Shown: positions 28,425-37,023 of the stretch, piece after piece | Position numbering within the stretch: position 1 is the first letter of the stretch | How the letters are laid out: each line of letters begins with the position of its first letter | Source of the DNA: Paraglaciecola chathamensis S18K6 | GTDB taxonomy: Bacteria; Pseudomonadota; Gammaproteobacteria; Enterobacterales; Alteromonadaceae | NCBI GenBank assembly: GCA_000314955.1 | Contig: BAEM01000060.1 | Location: 1-53,790 of the forward strand | Direction: 5' to 3' | DNA length: 53,790 nt | The notes under the pieces: generated by a model | Database searches by the model: none | What the model was told of the DNA's origin: nothing | The model's input: the letters and a program-made list of their open reading frames with translations, nothing else | Program-made: the position numbers and the translations under genes

Positions 28425-30413
28425 TTGAAATACTCTAAAATCGCCATCGCTGTATCCGCAACTGTTTTACTGAATGGTTGTCTGGAAGTCGAAGATAAAA
28501 ATAATTCTGAAGTCGTGAATGCTCTTCAGCAACAAAATGAAATTCTCAGTGAGCAAGATCAGAAGAAATCCGTGACGGTTCGCGGCTTGATAGTGAACGC
28601 CAGAGATAGTGAACCAGTGAGTTCGGCCAAAATAACTGTTAAGACCGGAGTTGAGACGATAGCTGAAGGCATAGTCGGTGCTGACGGTAAATTTAGCATC
28701 AGCGACTTACCTTCGAACTCCGATTTAGATCTTATCGTCACAAGTGACAGTGATGAATTTATGTCTCGGGCGTTTTTCTTTAACACTGAATTTTCCGAAG
28801 GCTCAAATAACCAGCAAGATATTGGCATATTAGGTGTATCTGAAGCTGTAGATGTGTCTTTTACCGTGTTGAATGGTGCTGATAACACGCCAGTAACCGA
28901 TCTGGTTTTTAAAGCTGACTCTAGTTCTCCGAGTTACTCAGGCGTGAGTTCCAGTACCTTCGAATATTTGCACTTATCGACCTTCGACGAGGTTAACGGC
29001 ATATATAACATGACATTACCTAGATACATTGACGTAGCAGCGACGGCTTCTTTAGACGTTAATAAAGATGGAGAGCCTGATTATGTGCTTGAGAGCCTTC
29101 CCTTTTCTAGTGGTAATAACATTACATTCTTCTCAGCAAATGAAGGTGATGCGAATGAGATTTACCTGTTAACAGCAGATGATGCAGCACCAGAGGAAGT
29201 CGAATACCGCGTAGCGTTAGTTGACGAGTTCGGTGATCCGCTTCTTGGGGCTACCGTACTCGTAAATGATCAATACAACGATGATGTAAGTGCTACTTAT
29301 GACGCAGAGGCTGGCGAATACGTCATTAGTGCAGCATTTGTACAGAGCTTGAGTATTCAGATCCCTGCCTTTAGTGTAGGCGAGATCAATTATCAGAGTG
29401 CATCAATTAATATAGGCGAACAGAATGATGGCCGTTTGAGCGTTTATTACTCAGGGGCTGCTGATTATGCCTCCTATTATGTGTCCTCTGATACAGAATC
29501 ACTGAGTTTTGCAATTCAACCACAAGAAATAGTAAATAATGTAAGTGAACTTGAAGCGGTTTTGGTGAGCGAACCGAGTAAGATGGATTCAAGCTGGAAT
29601 GTGTTTTATTCACAATCTGTAGCCGTTGAAGTAAGCGATGTTACATTGACTAATCTAGATGCTTTTACTGTTACTAAAGGGAATGCAAGCACTGATGATT
29701 TGGTTCTAGCAGGAACAACCAGTATTGTTGGCGGCATTGATATGGCTGTTAGTGTGGCTTTAAGCAAAAATGATACGCGTTTAACGGTCTCGCCAGATTC
29801 ACTTTTAGTCGCAGGTGATTCATATCAATACACAGTGGGGACGATTGAAGTTGTCGCCACGGGACAAACTATCGACTTAGCGTCTGACAGCAAACAATTC
29901 ACAGTGCCGGCAAATGAAGAAGCCGTATTTGATATAGCTCAGGTTCGCTTAGATAATAATAACTACACAACAAACGGTAACGCCATTACTGCACAAAATA
30001 CAGCAGGTGAAGCATCGACTCCTTTCGATTATGATCGCAATGTATATTTAGTATTACCATCTACCGTCAATAGCTTACAAAGTTTCACTATGCGTAGGGT
30101 CTCCATTGTGGAGGATGGTAGTAGTGCTCTATCAATAGAGACCTATAATCTAGTTGAAAATGGAAATGTTCAACTTAATTCAAGTGCTTTAGTTGCGCTC
30201 GCTCAAAATGAAACGCTTTATACAGATAACATAAACTTCAGTATTTATGACGGGATGAACTTACCTGATGTAGCAAAAGCATATATGAGACAAATGTATA
30301 TTTATCTTTCTGACAGCACTTCAAGTAATGAAAATAGTGCTACCTTTGAGTATGCTTACGAAACAAAATCGGGTGATGTTGTAACGGGTAACATCAAGCT
30401 CAATGTTGAGTAG
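28425..30413 (+). CDS. Large lipoprotein with carboxypeptidase-regulatory-like domains
   Basis: The 662-residue protein starts with a lipoprotein signal (lipobox LLNGC, Cys19; Leu at +2 favours the outer membrane). A short polar helical stretch is followed by a beta-sandwich resembling a carboxypeptidase-regulatory domain (about 50-130, VTVRGLIVNARDSEPVSSAK), a second one (about 260-335, DEFGDPLLGATVLVND) and further acidic beta-rich sequence. I do not recognise a catalytic site. TTG 28425 is the start, with AAGGA eight bases upstream. The gene lies between two near-identical terminators, so it is probably monocistronic. A glycan-binding or surface-scaffold role is inferred only from the GH16 neighbour. 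Confidence 0.8.
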   Translation: MKYSKIAIAVSATVLLNGCLEVEDKNNSEVVNALQQQNEILSEQDQKKSVTVRGLIVNARDSEPVSSAKITVKTGVETIAEGIVGADGKFSISDLPSNSDLDLIVTSDSDEFMSRAFFFNTEFSEGSNNQQDIGILGVSEAVDVSFTVLNGADNTPVTDLVFKADSSSPSYSGVSSSTFEYLHLSTFDEVNGIYNMTLPRYIDVAATASLDVNKDGEPDYVLESLPFSSGNNITFFSANEGDANEIYLLTADDAAPEEVEYRVALVDEFGDPLLGATVLVNDQYNDDVSATYDAEAGEYVISAAFVQSLSIQIPAFSVGEINYQSASINIGEQNDGRLSVYYSGAADYASYYVSSDTESLSFAIQPQEIVNNVSELEAVLVSEPSKMDSSWNVFYSQSVAVEVSDVTLTNLDAFTVTKGNASTDDLVLAGTTSIVGGIDMAVSVALSKNDTRLTVSPDSLLVAGDSYQYTVGTIEVVATGQTIDLASDSKQFTVPANEEAVFDIAQVRLDNNNYTTNGNAITAQNTAGEASTPFDYDRNVYLVLPSTVNSLQSFTMRRVSIVEDGSSALSIETYNLVENGNVQLNSSALVALAQNETLYTDNINFSIYDGMNLPDVAKAYMRQMYIYLSDSTSSNENSATFEYAYETKSGDVVTGNIKLNVE

Positions 30414-30728
30414 CTCAATGCAGAGTAGCTCAGTGTAGAGTTACATCACTGATAAAAACCTAAACCATGTTACGACTAAATGGTTTAGGTTTTTTTATGT
30501 CGTAATCGTAATAAAAACTGTAGGAAGAGCTGCAGCAAAACTGGAACGAGAGCCGCAATAAAAAGCACAAAAAATGGTGCAAGCTCTAATTACTTGGTGC
30601 ACTGCGGGGGGTATCTATATTTTATTCATAGCCTAAGGCTTTGAATTTAAAGGTTTGTTTATTAAGAGAAATGTGGTGCTGTTTTTGCTACATTTGCGCT
30701 CCTTTCATTATTAGTTATTGGTATTTAG
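30414..30728. other. Intergenic region without gene
   Basis: The 315-bp gap before the nucleoside hydrolase contains the terminator at 30454-30496. The rest is AT-rich with no supported gene; a promoter for the hydrolase is expected near its 3' end but no clear box pair is seen. Confidence 0.5.
30454..30496 (+). terminator. Terminator after the lipoprotein gene
   Basis: AAAAACCTAAACCA pairs with TGGTTTAGGTTTTT, followed by T. Over about 42 bases it differs from 28254-28298 by a single loop base (A instead of G). Confidence 0.9.
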
Positions 30729-31847
30729 ATGTTCCAACGTTTTTCCCGCTTATCAAACGCGTCACTGTTTGTCGTATTTTCTATTTTTTGTTCCACTGCA
30801 TCTGCTGAAAAGGTCATTTATGACACGGATATGGGGATAGATGATTGGTCTGCCATGCTGGTGGTTGCTAACCACCCAGAGATTGAATTACTAGCGGTTA
30901 CCTCGAATGGCGTTGGGGAAGGCCACTGCGCTGAAAACATGGTGAATATTCCAGGCTTGCTGGCGCTATCAAATTCAGCTGATGTACCCTTTGCCTGCGG
31001 CGACCATTTCCCAATGGACGGCTACTTTGTTTTTCCGGCTCCGTGGCGCAAGCAGGCTGATACTTTGTCAGGGGTGCCAGTGCCTACAACTGATCATGTG
31101 CCCACAGAGCTTAATTCTGTTGATTTGATCCATCAATTACTTAGCGAACAAGACGAGCAGGTGGTGTTACTTAGTGCTGGTAGCTTGACCAATATTGCCC
31201 AGTGGTTGCAGAAGTACCCTGAGGATATGCCGAAAGTGTCGCGCTTGGTCATGATGGGCGGCGGCTTTGACGCCCCGGGGAACATCATAGTGCCTGGTTT
31301 TACCGGCGATCACCCCAACAAAAAAGCAGAGTGGAATATTTATGTGGATGCCGTTGCAGCAGACATCGTATTTGCATCGTATTTGCCGGTAGAAGTTGTG
31401 GGGTTAGATTTAACTAACCAAGTAATGGTCACGCCTGAATACGCAAAGCGTTTCAAGTCTGAGGTGAAAACACCAGCCGCTGAATTTTGGGATAAAGTGC
31501 TAGATGATAACGACTGGTTCATCGAGTCAAACGAGTATTACTTTTGGGATGTGTTAGCGGCGCTTGTGGTGGTTGAGCCAGAGTTGTGCCAAGGTGAAAT
31601 GCAATCAGTTTGGGTTGAGCATAATAAAGTTTCATCTGGAGATAAATGGGCAGACACGAGTATACCTAACGTGACTGAAGCAGGCATTGCGCGTTCTCAC
31701 TATGACCCTGCTACGTTCGGGATCACCCGTATTGGTGGTGATAATCCTGCGGTTAAAATCTGTCGTCATACCCAGCCACAAAGAGCGTTTGATGCACTTA
31801 TTGAAATTTTGAATATCCAAGACTCGTCGAATAATAAGACGATATAA
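30729..31847 (+). CDS. Periplasmic inosine-uridine-type nucleoside hydrolase
   Basis: Nucleoside hydrolases split ribonucleosides into base and ribose with a calcium-bound water. The 372-residue protein has a signal peptide (FVVFSIFCSTASA) and the family metal motif DTDMGIDDW (D32, D34, D38, D39), plus VVLLSAGSLTNIAQ, MMGGGF and EWNIYVDAVAADIVF. This is an exported member, so it would act on nucleosides in the periplasm. It may be unrelated to the preceding glycan genes, from which it is separated by a terminator. Confidence 0.88.
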   Translation: MFQRFSRLSNASLFVVFSIFCSTASAEKVIYDTDMGIDDWSAMLVVANHPEIELLAVTSNGVGEGHCAENMVNIPGLLALSNSADVPFACGDHFPMDGYFVFPAPWRKQADTLSGVPVPTTDHVPTELNSVDLIHQLLSEQDEQVVLLSAGSLTNIAQWLQKYPEDMPKVSRLVMMGGGFDAPGNIIVPGFTGDHPNKKAEWNIYVDAVAADIVFASYLPVEVVGLDLTNQVMVTPEYAKRFKSEVKTPAAEFWDKVLDDNDWFIESNEYYFWDVLAALVVVEPELCQGEMQSVWVEHNKVSSGDKWADTSIPNVTEAGIARSHYDPATFGITRIGGDNPAVKICRHTQPQRAFDALIEILNIQDSSNNKTI

Positions 31848-31859
31848 GCGATAAACGTG

Positions 31860-31911
31860 TTTAGGCATAAAGATATACACTCTGGGGTGTCAACACAATC
31901 TTATGCCTAAA
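31860..31911. terminator. Long hairpin between convergent genes
   Basis: TTTAGGCATAA (31860-31870) pairs with TTATGCCTAAA (31901-31911), enclosing a smaller ACAC/GTGT hairpin. The gap lies between convergent genes; a bidirectional terminator is likely, although T runs are short. Confidence 0.5.
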
Positions 31912-31946
31912 ACACTTATTCGGGTTTCAAGTCAGCTGCCACATAC

Positions 31947-33218
31947 CTAATTAAAATCAGGTATGTCTTTGGCCAGCTTTTCAGCCAATGGTAGGGATAT
32001 AGACACCGAGCTTAAGGTATTCTGACGGCTTAAATCCATTGGCTGTGCGGTGGTTTGTTTTTTGAAAAAGCCTTTATCACGCAATTTGAAAACGCGGGTA
32101 ACCGTGGGCAGTAAGCTGTTTTCTGCTAACCATAGCAGGCCAGCGGTCACAGGCCCACCGGCGACCAAACCTAGGCCTAAAAAGCCGATGCTTAAGGCCA
32201 CTTTTTTTATGCCGCCATCCTGTTCGTCGTTTTCAAAATGTGCCGACAAGGCTTTAGAGTATTTTAACGAAACCTCTTCAACTAATTTAGCGTTGGCTTG
32301 GCCTGCAAAAAACTGATCCATCACGTCTTGATATTCTTTTTGCACGGCGGCGACGTCACTGAATGGGTCGACCAACTCTTTCCATAATTGTGGGCGGTCA
32401 AACGAAAGCTTTTGCGGTATTTGAATTGAAGGGATATCGACTAATTCAGATTCAGTTGGTTGACCAAGTTGAATTAAATCTGCGAATGCTCGGCTATAGC
32501 GCGTCTCAACCAGTATTTTACGTTGGCTAAATTGCGCACTTAAACATACCGCAAAATTATAGTGATAGGCTTCTGTTGCTAAGCCCATTAGCTCATTTAG
32601 TTTTGCTTTGCCTTGTGGCTCATTACCGACAACCTCAATGCAAGCTTGCTCCCAGCGGGTGCGCGTCGCTTCTTTGTCGGTCTTATTTTTCGCTGTGTAA
32701 AGGTCAAATACTCGCTGAAAATCATCGTTAGATACGGCTGTCATGCCCAGCGTGTCGACCTGTAAATCACGGCTGCGCCCGAGCATATTGTCGAACCCAT
32801 GACTGATGTGTTTCTTTGGCCAAGGGATAAAATTTTCGATGCGCTGTAAACCTGGCTCCCACTGCTTAAGCATGCGCTGTAAATCAGGCCATTCAGCACT
32901 TTTTTGCAAGGCTTGAAAGCTGTCTACGCCCTGAGCGGCCATTTTCTCGGCTACGTCTAAAAGTGAGCCGCTACGTGACATTACCTGTACAAAGTTTGCT
33001 TCTATTAAAGCTTTTAGCGGAGAGGATGTTGGGTTAAGCAATGCTTGGCGAGCAAACGGGTGATTAAGTAAATAACCATCGTTGATAATGATCTTTTCGC
33101 CCAGCAGGGCTTTACGGATCAGCATCTGGTTAAACTGCTGTAGGCCTATTTCTATGTTCCACGGATAACGCTGCACCACATCATCTAAGGTGCCTAAATA
33201 AGTTAATGCTTGTTGCAC
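31947..33218 (-). CDS. Unrecognised 423-residue protein with C-terminal hydrophobic segment
   Basis: I do not recognise this protein. It is largely helical and polar, has no signal peptide, and carries one hydrophobic, glycine-rich segment near the C-terminus (VALSIGFLGLGLVAGGPVTAG, continuing LLWLAENSLLP) followed by a basic tail. This could be a membrane hairpin. The start appears to be GTG at 33218. It lies 109 bp downstream of ohrR on the same strand; co-regulation is possible but not shown. Confidence 0.7.
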   Translation of the reverse strand: MQQALTYLGTLDDVVQRYPWNIEIGLQQFNQMLIRKALLGEKIIINDGYLLNHPFARQALLNPTSSPLKALIEANFVQVMSRSGSLLDVAEKMAAQGVDSFQALQKSAEWPDLQRMLKQWEPGLQRIENFIPWPKKHISHGFDNMLGRSRDLQVDTLGMTAVSNDDFQRVFDLYTAKNKTDKEATRTRWEQACIEVVGNEPQGKAKLNELMGLATEAYHYNFAVCLSAQFSQRKILVETRYSRAFADLIQLGQPTESELVDIPSIQIPQKLSFDRPQLWKELVDPFSDVAAVQKEYQDVMDQFFAGQANAKLVEEVSLKYSKALSAHFENDEQDGGIKKVALSIGFLGLGLVAGGPVTAGLLWLAENSLLPTVTRVFKLRDKGFFKKQTTAQPMDLSRQNTLSSVSISLPLAEKLAKDIPDFN

Positions 33219-33327
33219 AGTAAATCGACTCAGTTGGGAAAAGTAAAATTGAGTATAACCTTACTAGTTACTGATTTTTATGCCTTTTTTAATTGTTTTT
33301 CAACAATAAAAATTGTTAGTAAACCGA

Positions 33328-33768
33328 TTACTCTTGCTCATTTGTATTGCCGACAACCAAGTCAAGTAGCCCCATTAGCTCAGTCATGTGTTTTGGGGCT
33401 AGTTGTGGAAATTGGCACAAGACTTTACTCGGAATATCCGTGGCTTCCAGCTTCATCGTTTGGCCCGCCTCACTGAGCTTAATTACCCGTTTACGTTTGT
33501 CTTGTTCGTCTTTGATGATACTCAACAGATTTTTGTCAGCCATTTTTTTCAAAATTTGCGTCATCGCGCCGCCATCGATAGCTGTACGCTCGATAAGCTC
33601 AGCAATGGTGATATTGTCTTTCTCCCATAAGGCCATCATCACCACATATTGCGGGTAAGTCAGGTTCAACGCGCGCAAAGGCTCACGATAGGCTCGGGCG
33701 ATATTGTTCGATGCCATGTATAGCCGATGACAAAGTTGATTTTTTAGCTGTAAATTTTCAAACGACAT
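33328..33768 (-). CDS. ohrR: OhrR-type MarR family regulator
   Basis: The 146-residue MarR winged-helix protein has the OhrR N-terminus QLKNQLCHRLYMASNNIARA with Cys13 in the peroxide-sensing position, LTYPQYVVMMALWE, and the wing region DEQDKRKRVIKLSEAG. A second cysteine (VLCQFPQL) allows a 2-Cys mechanism. OhrR represses ohr until organic hydroperoxides oxidise the cysteine. GAGG lies upstream of ATG 33768. It is divergent from ohr, with palindromic operator candidates between them. Confidence 0.92.
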   Translation of the reverse strand: MSFENLQLKNQLCHRLYMASNNIARAYREPLRALNLTYPQYVVMMALWEKDNITIAELIERTAIDGGAMTQILKKMADKNLLSIIKDEQDKRKRVIKLSEAGQTMKLEATDIPSKVLCQFPQLAPKHMTELMGLLDLVVGNTNEQE

Positions 33769-33790
33769 AAAATACCTCGGTAAATATTTT

Positions 33791-33806
33791 AATTTGCATA
33801 CAAATT
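33791..33806. promoter_or_regulatory. OhrR operator candidate, proximal to ohrR
   Basis: AATTTGCATACAAATT is palindromic except for the two central-arm bases. It lies 23 bp upstream of the ohrR start in the ohrR/ohr divergent gap, sharing the TTGCAT..CAAA core with the second site. Confidence 0.6.
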
Positions 33807-33833
33807 ATTTGCAAAGCTTAATTTTCCGCACTA

Positions 33834-33853
33834 TTATTTTGCATGCAAAATAA
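33834..33853. promoter_or_regulatory. OhrR operator candidate, proximal to ohr
   Basis: TTATTTTGCATGCAAAATAA is a perfect 20-bp palindrome, 43 bp from the ohr start. Together with the site at 33791 it fits autoregulated control of both divergent genes. Confidence 0.7.
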
Positions 33854-33896
33854 ATTCAGTGCTAAATTTCGATAAGCACTAATGACGGAGAATCTT

Positions 33897-34325
33897 ATGA
33901 ACGTATTAAAAAATGTCGCCTACACAGCGAAAGCCACCGCTACAGGCGGGCGCGAAGGTACAGCCAAATCTGACGATGGTCGCTTAGAGGTAAAACTGTC
34001 CACTCCTAAAGGATTGGGCGGTGATGACGGGCAGGGTACAAACCCAGAGCAGTTATTTGCAGCGGGTTACGCAGCATGTTTTATTGGCGCGCTAAAAGTG
34101 GTTGCTGGCCAAGCAAAAATTGCCCTACCTAGTGATGTGTACATCAATTCAGAAGTGTCTATTGGTGGCATTGAACACGGCTTTGGTATCGCCGTTAAAC
34201 TGGCTGTGTCAGTAGGAGACATGGACAAAACCCAAGCCCAGGCATTAGTCGAAAAAGCCCATCAAGTATGCCCCTACTCAAATGCAACTCGTGGCAATAT
34301 TGAAGTAGAAATTTCAGTTATCTAA
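33897..34325 (+). CDS. ohr: Organic hydroperoxide resistance protein Ohr
   Basis: Ohr is a thiol peroxidase of the Ohr/OsmC fold that reduces organic and fatty acid hydroperoxides using lipoylated proteins. The 142-residue protein has the reactive Cys61 (GYAACFIGAL) and resolving Cys125 (HQVCPYSNATRGN), with the conserved Arg19 and Glu51. ATG 33897 has GGAG eight bases upstream; ATG 33882 lies before that site. Confidence 0.95.
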   Translation: MNVLKNVAYTAKATATGGREGTAKSDDGRLEVKLSTPKGLGGDDGQGTNPEQLFAAGYAACFIGALKVVAGQAKIALPSDVYINSEVSIGGIEHGFGIAVKLAVSVGDMDKTQAQALVEKAHQVCPYSNATRGNIEVEISVI

Positions 34326-34329
34326 GACG

Positions 34330-34497
34330 TTAGCAGTCACAACAAAAAGCCAGCTTTAGCAAGCTGGCCTTGTACATAGTTGATATCAATTCGTCTTTGT
34401 GCGCCTCTGGTTTGTCATCAAACTTTAGGTTAGAAGCCAGCCAAATGCTGCCAAGAATAAACACAGTCACAGGTAATAAAAACCATAGCTCTTGCAT
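34330..34497 (-). CDS. Possible small membrane protein, 55 residues
   Basis: The minus strand reads ATG at 34497 to TAA at 34330: a hydrophobic segment (LWFLLPVTVFILGSIWLA) followed by a charged tail (LKFDDKPEAHKDE) and a Cys-rich end (FCCDC). AAGGA lies eight bases upstream. The last 15 codons run through the hairpin at 34349-34368, which is odd for a gene end. No family is recognised. It could be a real single-pass membrane peptide, convergent with ohr, or a chance frame. Confidence 0.45.
   Translation of the reverse strand: MQELWFLLPVTVFILGSIWLASNLKFDDKPEAHKDELISTMYKASLLKLAFCCDC
34345..34368 (-). terminator. Hairpin with T run on the minus strand
   Basis: GCCAGCTT and AAGCTGGC form an eight-base-pair stem (34349-34368). 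On the minus strand it is followed by TTTTTG, on the plus strand preceded by the A run, so it may act for minus-strand transcripts and perhaps for ohr. A similar stem is used at 40525-40556. Confidence 0.5.
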
Positions 34498-34659
34498 AAA
34501 CATCTTCCTTTATAGCTATTCAAGTCACGCTGCATTTCCTGTCCAGATTGGCCTAACTATTAGGCCAGTTGATTGTGTATTAACAGCTATAACGATTTGC
34601 ATTTGCCTGAACCTTGCACGAATAATGCGCTATCACTCCATTTAAACCGTCGGAAATTT

Positions 34660-35595
34660 GTGATCATAAAACACCAAGACAAAATTGCTTCAGCGCAGGT
34701 GATCCAACGCCAGTTTGAGGCCTTGGGCTACATTTGCAGCCAGTCAGTCGCCACCGCTATTTATCTGGCCTGTCATTTACAAAAGCCGATCTTGATAGAA
34801 GGGCCCCCTGGCGTAGGTAAAACTGAGTTGGCTAAGATAACCGCGGCTTATTTGAATGCCCCGCTTATTCGCATGCAGTGTTATGAAGGACTCGACGAGT
34901 CAAAAGCGTTATACGAATGGAAGTACGGCAAACAGTTGCTTTATACCCAAGTGCTTAAAGAGCAATTGGGTGATGTGCTGCGCGGCGCAAGGGGGTTAGA
35001 AGAATCGATTGCTAGGCTGCATGATTTTGGCGATATCTTTTATTCCCAAGACTTCCTGGAACCTAGGCCCTTGTTGCAAGCACTGCAAAGCGAAGAAGGT
35101 GCTGTGTTACTGGTGGATGAAATAGACAAAGCAGACCAAGAATTTGAAGCCTTTCTGCTTGAGTTGTTATCAGATTATCAGGTGTCTATTCCTGAAATTG
35201 GCACGGTGAAAGCGAAATCTACGCCTATTGTTATGCTAACCAGTAACAACACCCGAGAGCTAGGTGACGCGTTAAAACGCCGCTGTTTGCATTTGTATAT
35301 TCCGTTTCCTGACACCGAACTGGAAAACCGGATATTAGCCGCCCAAGTCGACGATTTAGGCGTGTTGCTGCGAGAGCAAATTGCGCAACTGGTCACTCGA
35401 TTACGGGAATTGCCTTTGAAAAAATCCCCGGCGGTCAGCGAAACAATCGATTGGGCAAGGGCGTTGCTGCTTTTGAACGTAGATGAGCTTGATGCCCACT
35501 GGGTAAAGGAAACCCTCAACCTGCTGTTAAAGTTTCAAGAAGACATCGACTTAGTCGAGCCTGAAATAACAACTCTATTAAAAGGTCTGGCGTAA
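34660..35595 (+). CDS. MoxR-family AAA+ ATPase
   Basis: The 311-residue ATPase has Walker A GPPGVGKTE (48-56), a MoxR-type insert (CYEGLDESKALYEWKYGKQLL), Walker B VLLVDEIDKAD and sensor LTSNNTRELGDALKRRC with the arginine finger. MoxR ATPases act with VWA proteins as chaperones that mature or load cofactors into enzyme complexes. GTG 34660 is taken as the start; the upstream in-frame extension to 34573 has no family similarity. The next gene starts directly at its stop codon. Confidence 0.9.
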   Translation: MIIKHQDKIASAQVIQRQFEALGYICSQSVATAIYLACHLQKPILIEGPPGVGKTELAKITAAYLNAPLIRMQCYEGLDESKALYEWKYGKQLLYTQVLKEQLGDVLRGARGLEESIARLHDFGDIFYSQDFLEPRPLLQALQSEEGAVLLVDEIDKADQEFEAFLLELLSDYQVSIPEIGTVKAKSTPIVMLTSNNTRELGDALKRRCLHLYIPFPDTELENRILAAQVDDLGVLLREQIAQLVTRLRELPLKKSPAVSETIDWARALLLLNVDELDAHWVKETLNLLLKFQEDIDLVEPEITTLLKGLA

Positions 35596-37023
35596 GTGCG
35601 TTTTATCGCTGATTTTATTGGAGCGCTGCGCGAAGCAGGGCTACCTATATCACCAGCGGAATCATTAGATGCGCTTAATGCCGTTAGTTTGGTTGGACTT
35701 GAGCGTCGTGAAACCGCTAAAACGGTTCTTGCACTGACACTTGTTAAGCGCCAAGAGGATAGAGGCGTTTTTGACACACTGTTTGGGTTGTATTTTGCTG
35801 GGCTGAAACAGCCAAATGAACCGAACGCGAAGCAAGGTAATGAGCAAAAGCCAACAGATCAGACAAACCACCCTCAAGGTGCGCAAGCTCTCTCGAAGAA
35901 TGCGCAAGCCAACACAGAAGAGGCGCAGCGCAGCGATGCTTCCTTTGGCGCTCAGGCCAGCGCCAGTTCAGCTTTAGGCCAATCCCTTAGTCAACAAGAG
36001 GACATGGGGCTTGCTATTACACAAGCCGCCAGCGCTGAAAATCTCTCGTCAATTGTGTTATTTACCCAGAAAAATCAATTTGTGTACAAGATTATGCAGC
36101 GTCTCGGCGATGAAGAGCTGCGCGAAGAGTTGAAAAGTCAAAACCAAAACCAAACTCAAACCCTAGAGCAAAGCACATTACTCAGCGACCTTGAAAAACG
36201 CCGCGCTCAGTTATTTGAACAAGTAACGGACTACGTTGAGCAGCAATATTTGATTTTCGCGAAGCAAAAAGGCCTGCGCTTCCGCGACCAGCATATGCAA
36301 CAAGTGAAACTAAATCAGCTTGAGCAAGCAGATTATCAGCGAATGCAACGCCTAGTACAAAAGGCGGCACGCAAATTAGCCGCCCAGCATAGTCACCGCC
36401 GATTGACCCGCAAACGGGGCGTGCTTGATGTGCGTAAAACTATTGCAGCCAATGCTGCGTTTGACGGTGCATTGTTTCATACCCGCTGGAAAGCCACTCG
36501 AGTCGAGAGACCAAAAATAGTGGTGATCTGTGATGTGAGTGGGTCGGTAAGTCGCGTAGCGCGCTTCCTATTATTGTTTTTATATTCACTGCAAGACGTT
36601 ATCCCCAAAGTGCGCTCGTTTGTGTTTGCCTCGCAGATGATTGAGGTAACCGAGCTGTTGCAACAACAACAGATTGAATCTGCACTAGAGACAATCATGC
36701 AGCGCTGGGGCGGTATGTCCACTGATTACGGTAAAGCCTTAGCCGGTTTTGGCTCTCAGTCGTTAACCAAGCTAGACAAAAAGACCACAGTGATAATGCT
36801 GGGCGATGCACGCAATAACCAAGGTGACGGGCGCACAGACATCTGGCAAAAAGTGTATCGTCAAAGCAAGCGGGTTTTGTGGTTAAACCCAGAGCAACGC
36901 AGCAGCTGGGACACAGGAGATTCTATCATGTCAGAGTATTCGCCTTGGTGCAGCAGCGTTGAACCTTGTCGTAATCTGAAAGATATAGAGGGGATATTTA
37001 GCCGAATTTTAAAGTACTCTTAG
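35596..37023 (+). CDS. VWA domain protein, CoxE-like partner of MoxR
   Basis: This 475-residue protein has a helical N-terminal domain, a Gln/Ala-rich low-complexity linker (about 75-150), a helical middle and a C-terminal VWA domain with the metal site DVSGS (313-317), the Thr in GGMSTDYG and an Asp in MLGDARNN. Start GTG 35596 lies right after the MoxR stop (TAAGTG), so translation is coupled. CoxE-like VWA proteins pair with CoxD/MoxR ATPases; the client here is unknown and no molybdenum enzyme lies nearby. Confidence 0.88.
   Translation: MRFIADFIGALREAGLPISPAESLDALNAVSLVGLERRETAKTVLALTLVKRQEDRGVFDTLFGLYFAGLKQPNEPNAKQGNEQKPTDQTNHPQGAQALSKNAQANTEEAQRSDASFGAQASASSALGQSLSQQEDMGLAITQAASAENLSSIVLFTQKNQFVYKIMQRLGDEELREELKSQNQNQTQTLEQSTLLSDLEKRRAQLFEQVTDYVEQQYLIFAKQKGLRFRDQHMQQVKLNQLEQADYQRMQRLVQKAARKLAAQHSHRRLTRKRGVLDVRKTIAANAAFDGALFHTRWKATRVERPKIVVICDVSGSVSRVARFLLLFLYSLQDVIPKVRSFVFASQMIEVTELLQQQQIESALETIMQRWGGMSTDYGKALAGFGSQSLTKLDKKTTVIMLGDARNNQGDGRTDIWQKVYRQSKRVLWLNPEQRSSWDTGDSIMSEYSPWCSSVEPCRNLKDIEGIFSRILKYS

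Noticed and set aside
30671-30810. Small Cys-rich frame starting at ATG 30671
   Set aside because: It overlaps the start of the nucleoside hydrolase gene in another frame, has poor composition and no conserved features visible; likely chance.
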